Shown here in pieces: positions 1 through 8,503 of a stretch of 64,000 nt of DNA. The first letter of the stretch is position 1; every line of letters begins with the position of its first letter. Source of the stretch: Streptomyces antnestii (GTDB taxonomy: Bacteria > Actinomycetota > Actinomycetes > Streptomycetales > Streptomycetaceae); assembly GCF_004005495.1 (NCBI RefSeq), contig NZ_RZYA01000029.1, positions 1 through 64,000 of the forward strand, in the 5' to 3' direction. Under the pieces are notes generated by a model. It was not told where the DNA came from. It was given only the letters and a program-made list of their open reading frames with translations, and made no database searches. The translations under genes and the position numbers were made by a program.

Positions 1-167
1 TCCGCCGGGAAATTCGGCAACGTCGACAGATCGTTCCCGAACGACGCCGTCTCCGACGTGAACCGGTCCCCCGTCAGCTGCATCCCGTCACCCGAGTCAC
101 CCGCAAACCGGATGATCACCCGGTCCACACGGCGGATCTCCTTGGCCACCACGTCGGGCTCGGCCAC
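1..167 (-). CDS. korA: 2-oxoacid:ferredoxin oxidoreductase alpha subunit, N-terminal fragment
   Basis: Only the first ~55 codons lie in the window; the gene continues past base 1. Translating the minus strand gives an N-terminus with the motif RFAGDSGDGMQLTGDRF followed by TLPNFPA, the start of KorA-type gamma/alpha subunits, which with KorB and ferredoxin interconvert 2-oxoacids and acyl-CoA plus CO2. I chose GTG at 167; the GGAG before it is very close, so GTG at 152 or 149 is possible. It begins 11 bases after the preceding small gene on the same strand and so probably belongs to the cluster operon rather than being the housekeeping copy. An acyl-CoA-supplying role (for example propionyl-CoA from 2-oxobutyrate) is inferred from the citramalate synthase at 21718-23367. 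Confidence 0.8.
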   Translation of the reverse strand, partial: MAEPDVVAKEIRRVDRVIIRFAGDSGDGMQLTGDRFTSETASFGNDLSTLPNFPA

Positions 168-178
168 TGCTCCAGGAT

Positions 179-406
179 TCACCACTGATCCCCGATCGGC
201 GCCATGAGCTGCTTCTGCAGCGCGAGTTCGGTCGTCGTGAGCGCGATGTCCGGGCGGAGCCGCTCGGGGTGTCCCTGGGGCGGCTCGTGCAGGCTCGGCT
301 CCGGGCGGACCGGCGGTGGGCCGAGCGTGGACATGCCCAGCCAGATCCAGCCGGCGGCGGTCAGCGAGTGGTAGATCTCGCGCAGGACCTTGTTGACGAT
401 TCTCAT
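179..406 (-). CDS. Small cluster-associated protein, DUF6059-like
   Basis: 75 residues. The start ATG (406-404) overlaps the stop of the upstream acyltransferase gene as ATGA, which indicates translational coupling. The N-terminal half has a short amphipathic/hydrophobic stretch (HSLTAAGWIWLGMSTLG) followed by a proline-rich, charged tail. This resembles the DUF6059 proteins often found in Streptomyces biosynthetic clusters; no function is known for that family. Membership is my recognition of the pattern, not a search result. An upstream in-frame ATG at 484 exists but lies inside the acyltransferase gene. Confidence 0.7.
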   Translation of the reverse strand: MRIVNKVLREIYHSLTAAGWIWLGMSTLGPPPVRPEPSLHEPPQGHPERLRPDIALTTTELALQKQLMAPIGDQW

Positions 407-2181
407 GCGACCAGAGCCTCCGCGGGTATGCGCGACGCCGTGCTGCCGGTCGCCGCGGGGGCGGCCTCGTCGCTCCACGTCCACAGCCGGGCGATCGCGT
501 TGAGGTCCAGGTCGTGGCCCTCGGTCCAGATGCGGGCAGCCGCGTTGAGCACGGACTGCCGGTCGGCCTCCGGGGTGCCCGCGCGGGCCGGCAGGAGCGG
601 GGAGACCGCGCCCGCGCCGAGGCGGACCGAGCGGTGCCTGCGGGCGAAGGCGGTGAGGGTCTGGCGGGGGCCGGCCTCGACGAGGAGGACGTCGTCGGCC
701 GCGAGGAGCTCGTCGAGGGCGTTGCGGAAGAAGACGGTGTCCGTGATCTGGTCGGCCCAGAAGCGCGGGCTCGTCGCGGCCTCGGCGCTCATCAGGGTGC
801 CGGTGTAGCCGGAGTAGAGGGGCAGTTTGGGCTCGCGGAGCGGGATGGCGCGGTAGTCGGTCTCGATCGCGTCCGAGGCGGGTGCCATCGCCGGGGAGTG
901 GAAGGGACTGGTGGCGGGGACCGTCACCACCGTGAACCGGTCGGCGCGCAGGCGGTCGGCGACGTCGGTCAGGGGCCCTCGCGAACCGGCCAGCATGACC
1001 TGCTGGTTGGCGTTGACGGCCGCGATGCCGACGCCGTCCTTGAGGTAGGGGCGCAGCTGCTCCTCGCTCGCGGCGACGGCGAGCATGCCGCCGGCCGGGA
1101 TCTTCACGGCTTCCCGGACCCGGGCCATCACCATCGTGACGGCGTCGCGCAGGGAGACGACTCCGGCGAAGGTGGCCGCCACGAGTTCGCCCGCGCTGTG
1201 GCCGAGGAACGCGGTGGGGCGTACTCCCCAGCTGAGGATCATGCGGCCCAGCGCGTAGTCGATCGCGAACAGGAGCGGCTGGGCGCGGCGTACGTCGTCG
1301 ATGTCGATCGCGGCGCGCTGCGGGTCGAGCCAGTCGGCGCGTACCCGGGAGCCTTCCTCGCCCATGTGGGAAAGGGCGGCGTCGACGGCGGCGGTGAACA
1401 CGGGCTCGCGGCGGTAGAGGCCGGCGGCCATGCCGGCGTGCTGTGAGCCCTGGCCGGGGAAGAGCAGGACGACGGGGCGCGGGCGTGACACGTCGACGGC
1501 GCGGGCCTGGTGGACGGTGCGGGCGGCGAGGGCGGACACGGCGACGGCCGCGCCGCGTACCGGTCCGGGAGGTGTGCCGCAGGGCACGGCGGTCGGCAGG
1601 GCGGGGTAGGCCTCGCGGTGGAGGCCGCTGAGCATCGGGAGGAGTTCGCCGCGTACGCGGACCTCGTCCACGGCGTTCTTGCCGGACCAGAGGATGAGGC
1701 GGTGGCGGTCGGGGTCGGTGCCGCGCGGGTTCTGCGGTACGGGCCGCAGCGGCGGCATGCCGGCCGGGGAGGTCACGTCGAGGACTCCCAGGACGGCGTC
1801 CGAGTCGGCGACCGCCTCGGCGGCGCGCTTCACGGCGTACACGGTGATGGTGTGGGCGTCGGGTTCGCCGAAGCCCGCGACGAGGGCGAGGTCGGCGGTG
1901 CCTTCGTGGAGTTCGTGGTGGGCGCGGCGCAGGGCGATCGCGGGGGTGGCCGCCGTCCGGACGGTGAAACCCTCGTGCTCGGCGCCCAGGCCGGGGTCGA
2001 CCGCGGTGGCGCCGATGAGGACGACGGTGCGGGCCGGCAGGTCCTCGGGGGAACGGCCGAAGGCGCGCAGGACGGCCGAGACGGCGGTGGCCGATGCCAC
2101 GACCGGCGTCTGCTCCCGCGGAGCCGGGCCGGGGCTGACGATCAGCCGGCGGACGACCGCGCTGTGGGACGTGAGTGACAT
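403..2181 (-). CDS. Stand-alone acyltransferase with vestigial ketosynthase N-terminal region
   Basis: 592 residues; ATG at 2181 follows GAGGAGGGAACC. Residues ~237-530 form a complete malonyl-CoA:ACP acyltransferase domain: GQGSQ near 243-247, catalytic Ser329 in GHSAGE, and the histidine motif SPFHSPAM. Residues ~1-235 look like pieces of a type I PKS ketosynthase and KS-AT linker. A stretch matching the region after the KS active site (LHEGTADLALVAG) is present, but the usual CSSS nucleophile motif is replaced by TAATPAI, and KS regions either side are missing. The protein probably loads extender or starter acyl groups onto the ACP encoded just upstream (2315-2584). A dedicated AT is unusual next to a type II KS pair, which normally borrows the primary-metabolism MCAT. 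Confidence 0.85.
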   Translation of the reverse strand: MSLTSHSAVVRRLIVSPGPAPREQTPVVASATAVSAVLRAFGRSPEDLPARTVVLIGATAVDPGLGAEHEGFTVRTAATPAIALRRAHHELHEGTADLALVAGFGEPDAHTITVYAVKRAAEAVADSDAVLGVLDVTSPAGMPPLRPVPQNPRGTDPDRHRLILWSGKNAVDEVRVRGELLPMLSGLHREAYPALPTAVPCGTPPGPVRGAAVAVSALAARTVHQARAVDVSRPRPVVLLFPGQGSQHAGMAAGLYRREPVFTAAVDAALSHMGEEGSRVRADWLDPQRAAIDIDDVRRAQPLLFAIDYALGRMILSWGVRPTAFLGHSAGELVAATFAGVVSLRDAVTMVMARVREAVKIPAGGMLAVAASEEQLRPYLKDGVGIAAVNANQQVMLAGSRGPLTDVADRLRADRFTVVTVPATSPFHSPAMAPASDAIETDYRAIPLREPKLPLYSGYTGTLMSAEAATSPRFWADQITDTVFFRNALDELLAADDVLLVEAGPRQTLTAFARRHRSVRLGAGAVSPLLPARAGTPEADRQSVLNAAARIWTEGHDLDLNAIARLWTWSDEAAPAATGSTASRIPAEALVA

Positions 2182-2314
2182 GGTTCCCTCCTCGTGGACC
2201 GTGGCTCCGGCCGCATGGATGTCAAGGGATCGGGGCGGAGAAACGGCCGCCCTGCCTGCCGGGGGAACGAGGGCAGGGCGGCCGCGGGGTGTCCGGCTCG
2301 GGCCTGACGGAACC

Positions 2315-2584
2315 TCAGGCGGCAGGCGTACGGCCGGAGTTGATGAGGGCGAGGAGCGCGCCCGGGGTCTCCGCGTCGACCACGGCGTCATCGGGGATGC
2401 TGATGCCGTAGTCGCGCTGGATCTCGCCGATGACCTGGAGCAGGGCGAGGGAGTCGTAGCCGAGGTCGATGAACGGCGTGTCGATGACATCGCCGTCGAG
2501 GTCGATGCCCTCTTCCTCGCCCGCGCTCTCGCGGAGCATGCGGGTCAGGTCGGCCAGGGTCACGGTGGCGGTGGAGGTGGTCAT
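2315..2584 (-). CDS. Acyl carrier protein of the type II PKS
   Basis: 89 residues with the phosphopantetheine site LGYDSLALL (Ser in DSL) near residue 44. Length and acidity fit discrete type II PKS ACPs. Start ATG at 2584; an in-frame ATG at 2614 would add ten residues without improving the fit. It lies between KS-beta and the AT in one minus-strand operon (KS-alpha, KS-beta, ACP, AT, DUF6059-like, KorA). It carries the growing poly-beta-ketone made by KS-alpha/KS-beta and is activated by a phosphopantetheinyl transferase, possibly the one at 12550-13548. Confidence 0.95.
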   Translation of the reverse strand: MTTSTATVTLADLTRMLRESAGEEEGIDLDGDVIDTPFIDLGYDSLALLQVIGEIQRDYGISIPDDAVVDAETPGALLALINSGRTPAA

Positions 2585-2677
2585 GGTTGGTGCCGTCCTC
2601 TCGGTTGGGCGCACTGGTGCTGGTTGATGGAGCGGTGGGATGAGCGGATGTGCTGGTGCGGGGTGCCGCGGGCCGGT

Positions 2678-3892
2678 TCAGGCCGTGCGGCGGACCACGA
2701 GTGCGGCGTTGAAGCCGCCGTGGCCGCGGGCGAGGACGAGTGCGGTGCGCAGGTCGGCCTCGCGTGCCTCGGTGACCAGGTCGATGGTGTGTTCCGGGGC
2801 GGGCGCCGTCACATGGGCGGTGGGCGGGATGACGCCGTCGCGCAGGGCGAGCAGCGCGGTCGCCGCGTCGAGCGCGGCGCCGCCGGCGAGCAGGCGGCCG
2901 GTCATCGTCTTGGGGGCCGTGACGGGGACGCCGGCCGGGCCGAACAGCTCGGTGAGGGCCTGGGCTTCGGCCCGGTCCAGGTCGGGTACGCCGGAGGCGT
3001 CCGCGAAGACGACGTCGACGTCACCGGGGGTGATCCCGGCGTCGGCGAGGGCGTTCTCGGCGGCCCTGCGCAGCCCGGGCGGGCGGCCGGTGCCGGGGGC
3101 CGGGTCGAGGGTCGCGGCGTAGCCGGCGATCTCGCCGTAGACGTGGGCGGCGCTGCGGGCGCCGGCCGAGCCGGCTTCCTCGACGAGGAGGATGGCGCCG
3201 CCCTCGCCCGGGACGTATCCGCTGGCCTCGGCGGCGAACGGGAGGTAGGCCCGGGTGGGGTCGTCGACGGTGCTCATCAGGCCGGAGGCGATCTGCGGCA
3301 CCCAGCCCCAGGGGCAGATGGCCGCGTCGACGCCGCCCGCGATGACGGCGGGGAAGCCCTTGCGGATGTGCCGGCGGGCGTGCCCGATGGCGTCGATGCC
3401 GCCGGCCTGCTCGGTGAGCAGGACGCCGCTGGGGCCGCGCAGCTTGTGCCGGATGGAGATCTGGCCGGTGTTGACCGCGTAGAACCAGGCGAAGGACTGG
3501 TACGCGCTGACGTACTCCTTGCCCTTGCTCCACAGGTTCTGGAGTTCGCGCTGGCCGAACTCGACGGCGCCGCCGGACGCGGCCGTGACCACGCCGATGC
3601 CGTACTCGGGGAGTTCCTCGGTGTCGATCCCGGCGTCCTTGAGCGCCCAGTCCGCCGCGGTGAGCGCGAGGCGCGTCATGTGGTCGGTCTGCGGCATGAG
3701 GCGGCTGGGGATGTGGTCCTCGGCGACATAGCCGGGGACCTCGCCCGCGATGCGGGACGGGTACTGGGCGGCGTCGAACCGGGTGACGGGTCCGAGGCCG
3801 GACTCGCCGGCCAGGGTGGCCTTCCAGAACTCCTCGGTGCCGAGGCCGTTGGGGGCGGTGATGCCCAGGCCGGTCACCACTGCGGCGGTCAT
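2678..3892 (-). CDS. Ketosynthase beta / chain length factor
   Basis: 404 residues of thiolase fold. The KS active-site cysteine is replaced by Gln in the motif TEQAGGID, the hallmark of the KS-beta (CLF) subunit that controls chain length and decarboxylates malonyl-ACP. ATG at 3892 overlaps the KS-alpha stop as ATGA, the classic coupled arrangement that ensures 1:1 heterodimers. Chain length cannot be read reliably from the sequence. The gene is intact. Confidence 0.95.
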   Translation of the reverse strand: MTAAVVTGLGITAPNGLGTEEFWKATLAGESGLGPVTRFDAAQYPSRIAGEVPGYVAEDHIPSRLMPQTDHMTRLALTAADWALKDAGIDTEELPEYGIGVVTAASGGAVEFGQRELQNLWSKGKEYVSAYQSFAWFYAVNTGQISIRHKLRGPSGVLLTEQAGGIDAIGHARRHIRKGFPAVIAGGVDAAICPWGWVPQIASGLMSTVDDPTRAYLPFAAEASGYVPGEGGAILLVEEAGSAGARSAAHVYGEIAGYAATLDPAPGTGRPPGLRRAAENALADAGITPGDVDVVFADASGVPDLDRAEAQALTELFGPAGVPVTAPKTMTGRLLAGGAALDAATALLALRDGVIPPTAHVTAPAPEHTIDLVTEAREADLRTALVLARGHGGFNAALVVRRTA

Positions 3893-5154
3893 ACGGTCCT
3901 CCTGTCCGGGCGGGCCAGCACCATGGCGCTCTGGAATCCGCCGAACCCGCTGCCCACGCTGAGGACCACGTCGGTCTGCTGCTCGCGGGCGACGAGCGGG
4001 ATGTAGTCGAGGTCGAGCTCGGGGTCCGGCTCGTGGAGGTTCGCGGTGGGCGGCAGGACGCCGTGCTTCATCGCGAGGGCGCAGGCGGCGATCTCCAGGG
4101 AGCCGATGGCGCCGAGCGAGTGGCCGATCATCGATTTGATGGAGCTCACCGGGGTGCGGTAGGCGTGCTCGCCGAGGCTGCGCTTGAAGGCGCCCGTCTC
4201 GTGACGGTCGTTCATCTTGGTGCCGGAGCCATGGGCGTTGACGTAGTCGACGGACTCCGGGGCGAGCTGCGACTCGGCGAGGGCGGCGTCGATGGCCTCC
4301 GCCATCTCCAGGCCCTCCGGCTTGAGTCCGGTCATGTGGTACGCGTTGCAGCGCGACGCGAACCCGGAGATCTCGGCGTAGATGTGGGCGCCGCGGCGCT
4401 TCGCGCTCTCCAGCTCCTCCAGGACCAGGATGGCGGCGCCCTCGCCGAGGACGAGGCCGCTGCGGGTCTTGTCGAAGGGCCGGCAGGCGCTCTCCGGGGT
4501 GTCGTTGCGGGGCGTGGTGGCGAGGATGGCGTCGAAGCAGGCCGAGGTGATCGGCGAGATCGGCGCCTCGGTGGCTCCGGCGATCATGACGTCGGCGGTG
4601 CCCTCGCGGATGAGTTCCACGGCGTGGCCGAGCGAGTCGAGGCCGGAGGTGCATCCGGTGGAGACGACGGCGGCCGGTCCCTCCGCCCCGGCGGCCATGC
4701 CGACCTCGGCGGCCAGCGAGCTGGGCACGAAGTGCCGGTACAGCTCGGGTACGGCGTACTCGTGGTCGACGTTCCACTTGCGGCCGCCGTCGCTGACGAC
4801 GGCGTACTCGCGTTCCAGGCTGGTGGTGCAGCCGACCGCGCTGCCGACCGCCGTGCCGATGCGGCCGGGGTCGAGCGCGGATATCTCCAGGCCGCTGTCG
4901 GCCAGGGCCTCACGGGTCGAGACGACCGCGAACTGGGCGGCCCGGTCGAGCCGGCGCGTCTCCTGCTGGGAGAGGCCCGCCGCGAACGGGTCGAAGTCGA
5001 CCTCGGCGGCGACCTGCGAGCGGAACGGTGAGGGATCGTAGAAGGAGATCCGGCGGGTGGCGGTGCGGCCCGCGGTGAGCAGCTCCCAGTACTCCTTGAC
5101 ACCGACCCCGCCCGGGGCCACGACGCCCAGGCCGGTGATGGCGACTCGTCGCAT
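3889..5154 (-). CDS. Ketosynthase alpha of type II PKS
   Basis: 421 residues, typical length. Active-site Cys lies in STGCTSGLDS; the catalytic histidines lie in NAHGSGT and KSMIGHSLGA. With KS-beta it condenses malonyl units on ACP to build the poly-beta-ketone backbone in the cytosol. It is first in its operon; the 260-base upstream region contains SARP-like heptamers and a long hairpin. The downstream gene is coupled by a 4-base overlap. All catalytic residues are present. Confidence 0.97.
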   Translation of the reverse strand: MRRVAITGLGVVAPGGVGVKEYWELLTAGRTATRRISFYDPSPFRSQVAAEVDFDPFAAGLSQQETRRLDRAAQFAVVSTREALADSGLEISALDPGRIGTAVGSAVGCTTSLEREYAVVSDGGRKWNVDHEYAVPELYRHFVPSSLAAEVGMAAGAEGPAAVVSTGCTSGLDSLGHAVELIREGTADVMIAGATEAPISPITSACFDAILATTPRNDTPESACRPFDKTRSGLVLGEGAAILVLEELESAKRRGAHIYAEISGFASRCNAYHMTGLKPEGLEMAEAIDAALAESQLAPESVDYVNAHGSGTKMNDRHETGAFKRSLGEHAYRTPVSSIKSMIGHSLGAIGSLEIAACALAMKHGVLPPTANLHEPDPELDLDYIPLVAREQQTDVVLSVGSGFGGFQSAMVLARPDRRTV

Positions 5155-5262
5155 GGTCTACCTGGCCTTCGACGGGGCCGTGCGCGTCGCCGCGCACCGG
5201 CCGGTTGGCACTCTGGGGGTCACTGTCGATCCCTTCGTCCGTGCTGATCGTGGGGCGTTCGC

Positions 5263-5304
5263 GCCGGCCGGAGGGGGTTCGGGGTGGGAACCCCCTCGGC
5301 CGGC
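5263..5304. promoter_or_regulatory. Long GC-rich hairpin in the KS-alpha leader region
   Basis: Arms at 5263-5280 and 5288-5304 are inverted repeats of 18 and 17 bases, differing by one extra G, with a 7-base loop. No T-run follows on the minus strand. It lies between the carboxylase stop (5415) and the KS-alpha start (5154), inside the predicted KS-alpha 5' untranslated region. It could terminate read-through from the carboxylase or stabilise or attenuate the KS-alpha transcript. Confidence 0.6.
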
Positions 5305-5355
5305 CTGTCCCGGTCGGCGACTCGCTCGTAGCGTGCCGCCCTGACCGGTGAAGCT

Positions 5356-5398
5356 ATGGAACGTCCGTGCCCTAGAACCGGACTCGTGTGCGCGTGGA
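5356..5398 (-). promoter_or_regulatory. Candidate SARP operator and promoter for the KS operon
   Basis: On the minus strand, TCCACGC (5398-5392), ACGAGTC (5387-5381) and TCTAGGG (5376-5370) start exactly 11 bases apart. Eight bases later is TTCCAT (5361-5356), a weak -10 candidate. This would give an untranslated leader of about 200 bases containing the hairpin at 5263-5304. The match to the heptamer consensus is weaker than at other sites in the cluster. Confidence 0.45.
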
Positions 5399-5414
5399 CC
5401 TGTTGAACGGCGCA

Positions 5415-7004
<1,590 letters not shown>

Positions 7005-7010
7005 CGGCGA

Positions 7011-7053
7011 AACGTAGGAACGCCGGCTCGAGACGTGCTGGAGAGGGCCTGGC
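7011..7053 (-). promoter_or_regulatory. Candidate SARP operator and leaderless promoter of the carboxylase gene
   Basis: Minus-strand heptamers GCCAGGC (7053-7047), TCCAGCA (7042-7036) and TCGAGCC (7031-7025) are in exact 11-base register. They are followed by an 8-base spacer (GGCGTTCC) and the -10 box TACGTT (7016-7011). Only six bases separate the -10 box from the ATG, so transcription should start at or next to the start codon. Spacing matches characterised SARP targets (repeats ending 8 bases before the -10). Confidence 0.65.
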
Positions 7054-7056
7054 AGG

Positions 7057-7851
7057 TCAGCCGGACGCAGGCACCTGGACGTCCAGGGCCGGGTCGGCGG
7101 ACAGCACCGCCTGGTGGAGCTGCTGCAGCCGGGCCGAGGGTTCGAGTCCCAGCTCGTCGACGAGGGTGACGCGCAGACGCTGATACGCCTCGAGGGCCCG
7201 CCAGGCGCTGCCCGACCGGTGCAGGGCGGTCATCAGCTGGGCGCAGAAGTTCTCGTGCATGGGGTGCCGGGCCACCAGGACGCGCAGCTCCGGCACGATC
7301 TCGGTGTGCCGGCCGAGCTTCAGGTCGGCGTCGATGCGCCGCTCCAGAGCCGCCATGCGGTCCTCTTCCACGCGGAGCACCTCGAGTTCGAGGACGGTCC
7401 CGACGCGTACGTCGACAAGTGCGTTGCCCCGCCACATCTTCAGGGCCTGGCCGAGGAGTTCGGAGGCCGCGTGGTAGTCGCCGGCCTCGTGCGCGGCCCG
7501 GCCGGACGCGGTGACGCGGGTGAACTCGTGGGCGTCGACCTGGCCCGGCTGCACCTGGAGCAGATAGCCGCCGTGCTGGGTGACGAGGACGTCCTTGGCC
7601 TGGCGTGACGGGTCGCCGTCGAGCGCGGCGGCGATCTTGCGGCGGAGCTGCAGGATGTACGTCTGCAGGGTGGTGGCCGCGCTGCGCGGGATGTCCTCGC
7701 CCCAGATCTCCTCCATGAGCGTCGCCACGGTCACGACCCGGTCGGCCTGCAGGGCTAGCAGCGAGAGGATCTGACGCGGCTTGGCGGCTGTCGGTACGAC
7801 GGACACCCCGTTCTCACGGGCCGTCAACGGCCCCAGGACATTGATCTCCAT
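7057..7851 (-). CDS. SARP-family transcriptional activator
   Basis: 264 residues. The N-terminal ~95 residues are an OmpR-type winged helix (starting MEINVLGPL; recognition region TLQTYILQLRRKI). Residues ~100-250 are the bacterial transcriptional activation domain (HEFTRVTASGRAAHEAGDY, then EAYQRLRVTLVDELGLEP). There is no ATPase domain, so it is a small SARP of the ActII-ORF4/DnrI/RedD type. It should recruit RNA polymerase at 11-base-phased heptamers, many of which are found in this window. No in-frame TTA codon is present, so direct bldA control of this gene is not expected. GGGGAGGG precedes ATG 7851. Confidence 0.95.
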   Translation of the reverse strand: MEINVLGPLTARENGVSVVPTAAKPRQILSLLALQADRVVTVATLMEEIWGEDIPRSAATTLQTYILQLRRKIAAALDGDPSRQAKDVLVTQHGGYLLQVQPGQVDAHEFTRVTASGRAAHEAGDYHAASELLGQALKMWRGNALVDVRVGTVLELEVLRVEEDRMAALERRIDADLKLGRHTEIVPELRVLVARHPMHENFCAQLMTALHRSGSAWRALEAYQRLRVTLVDELGLEPSARLQQLHQAVLSADPALDVQVPASG

Positions 7852-8101
7852 GATGGTGCCCTCCCCTTCGTGCGCTGGTGCGGCAGGTCCGTCGGCGGTC
7901 CTGCACGGGTTGCGGAGTCTGCGCCGAGCCTCGCACCGGCGGCGTTCGAGTCCCAGTGAGGTGGTCACGAGGCCGGGCGTGAAAATGTCATGCCCCGATG
8001 GTGAGCCCGGCACTGTGCCGTGTGACGGGGCGGGCCGCAGAATCCTGGCATTCGGCAAGCGGACAACCGCTCAGCAGGATCAACTCAGCAGGGGGATCAC
8101 C
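7852..8101. promoter_or_regulatory. Divergent control region between the SARP and RiPP genes
   Basis: 250 bases serving the SARP gene (minus) and the RiPP precursor (plus). On the minus strand TCGAACG, TCGGCGC and TCCGCAA fall on an 11-base grid (0, 22, 33), hinting at autoregulation, but no good -10 box follows. Just before the precursor, AGCGG (8058-8062) and CCGCT (8067-8071) form a small hairpin. The precursor ribosome site is AGGGGG, 8 bases before ATG 8102. Confidence 0.4.
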
Positions 8102-8503
8102 ATGGACACCACGGTTCAGCTGTCTTCGGATCACCAGTTCGCACTGCTCACCGCCCGGGCCGGCCTCGAGCCCGACCTGGCCCAGCGCTACACGAGCGAC
8201 CCGGTCTCCGTGCTCTCCGAGTTCGGCCTCCCCGCCATGGAGCCGGTGTACGGCGACGACTTCGCCGGGCTGTTCGGGGACGGGTACCGGGGCGGTCGCC
8301 GCGGCCTGGCCATCGACCACCTGGACCGGCCGTCCGACGTCACCCTCTACGGCTGCGCGACCGGCATGGCCCCCCTGCCCACCGAAGCGGAACTCGGCAT
8401 GGTCATCGATCACCTCGACCGGTCCGGCCCCGTCATGATGTACGGCTGCGCCACCGGCATGGCGCCCCTGCCCGGCGAAGAGGCCGGGACGGCGCGTGCA
8501 TGA
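8102..8503 (+). CDS. RiPP (TOMM) precursor peptide with duplicated core
   Basis: 133 residues. Residues 1-~60 form an acidic leader (LAQRYTSDPVSVLSEFGLP region) resembling NHLP/Nif11-like leaders. Residues 69-93 and 100-124 are two near-copies of one 25-residue unit: an IDHLDR spacer followed by the identical undecapeptide YGCATGMAPLP. Each copy offers one Cys and one Thr for cyclodehydration to thiazoline or methyloxazoline. The stop overlaps the YcaO start as ATGA, so enzyme and substrate are translationally coupled. This is too short and repetitive to be an enzyme. The core sequence is not one I recognise from known azol(in)e peptides; cleavage sites are not evident. Confidence 0.88.
   Translation: MDTTVQLSSDHQFALLTARAGLEPDLAQRYTSDPVSVLSEFGLPAMEPVYGDDFAGLFGDGYRGGRRGLAIDHLDRPSDVTLYGCATGMAPLPTEAELGMVIDHLDRSGPVMMYGCATGMAPLPGEEAGTARA
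8306..8473 (+). repeat. Tandem duplication encoding the two RiPP core units (93-base period)
   Basis: Bases 8306-8380 and 8399-8473 encode homologous 25-residue units offset by 93 bases (31 codons). The YGCATGMAPLP segments are identical in protein but differ at third positions (for example gcgacc against gccacc). This shows an older duplication kept by selection on the peptide rather than a recent copy. A seven-residue linker (TEAELGM-like) separates them. Confidence 0.85.

Noticed and set aside
2182..2490. N-terminal extension of the acyltransferase frame up to 2490
   Set aside because: It overlaps the ACP gene out of frame and reads as Ser/Arg-rich noise; ATG 2181 has a strong ribosome site.
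5310..5345. TAGCGT with SARP-like spacing on the plus strand near 5330
   Set aside because: It would drive transcription antisense into the carboxylase gene and the upstream repeats do not hold the 11-base register.
7057..7851. Possible bldA (TTA codon) control of the SARP
   Set aside because: No in-frame TTA codon is present in the gene.
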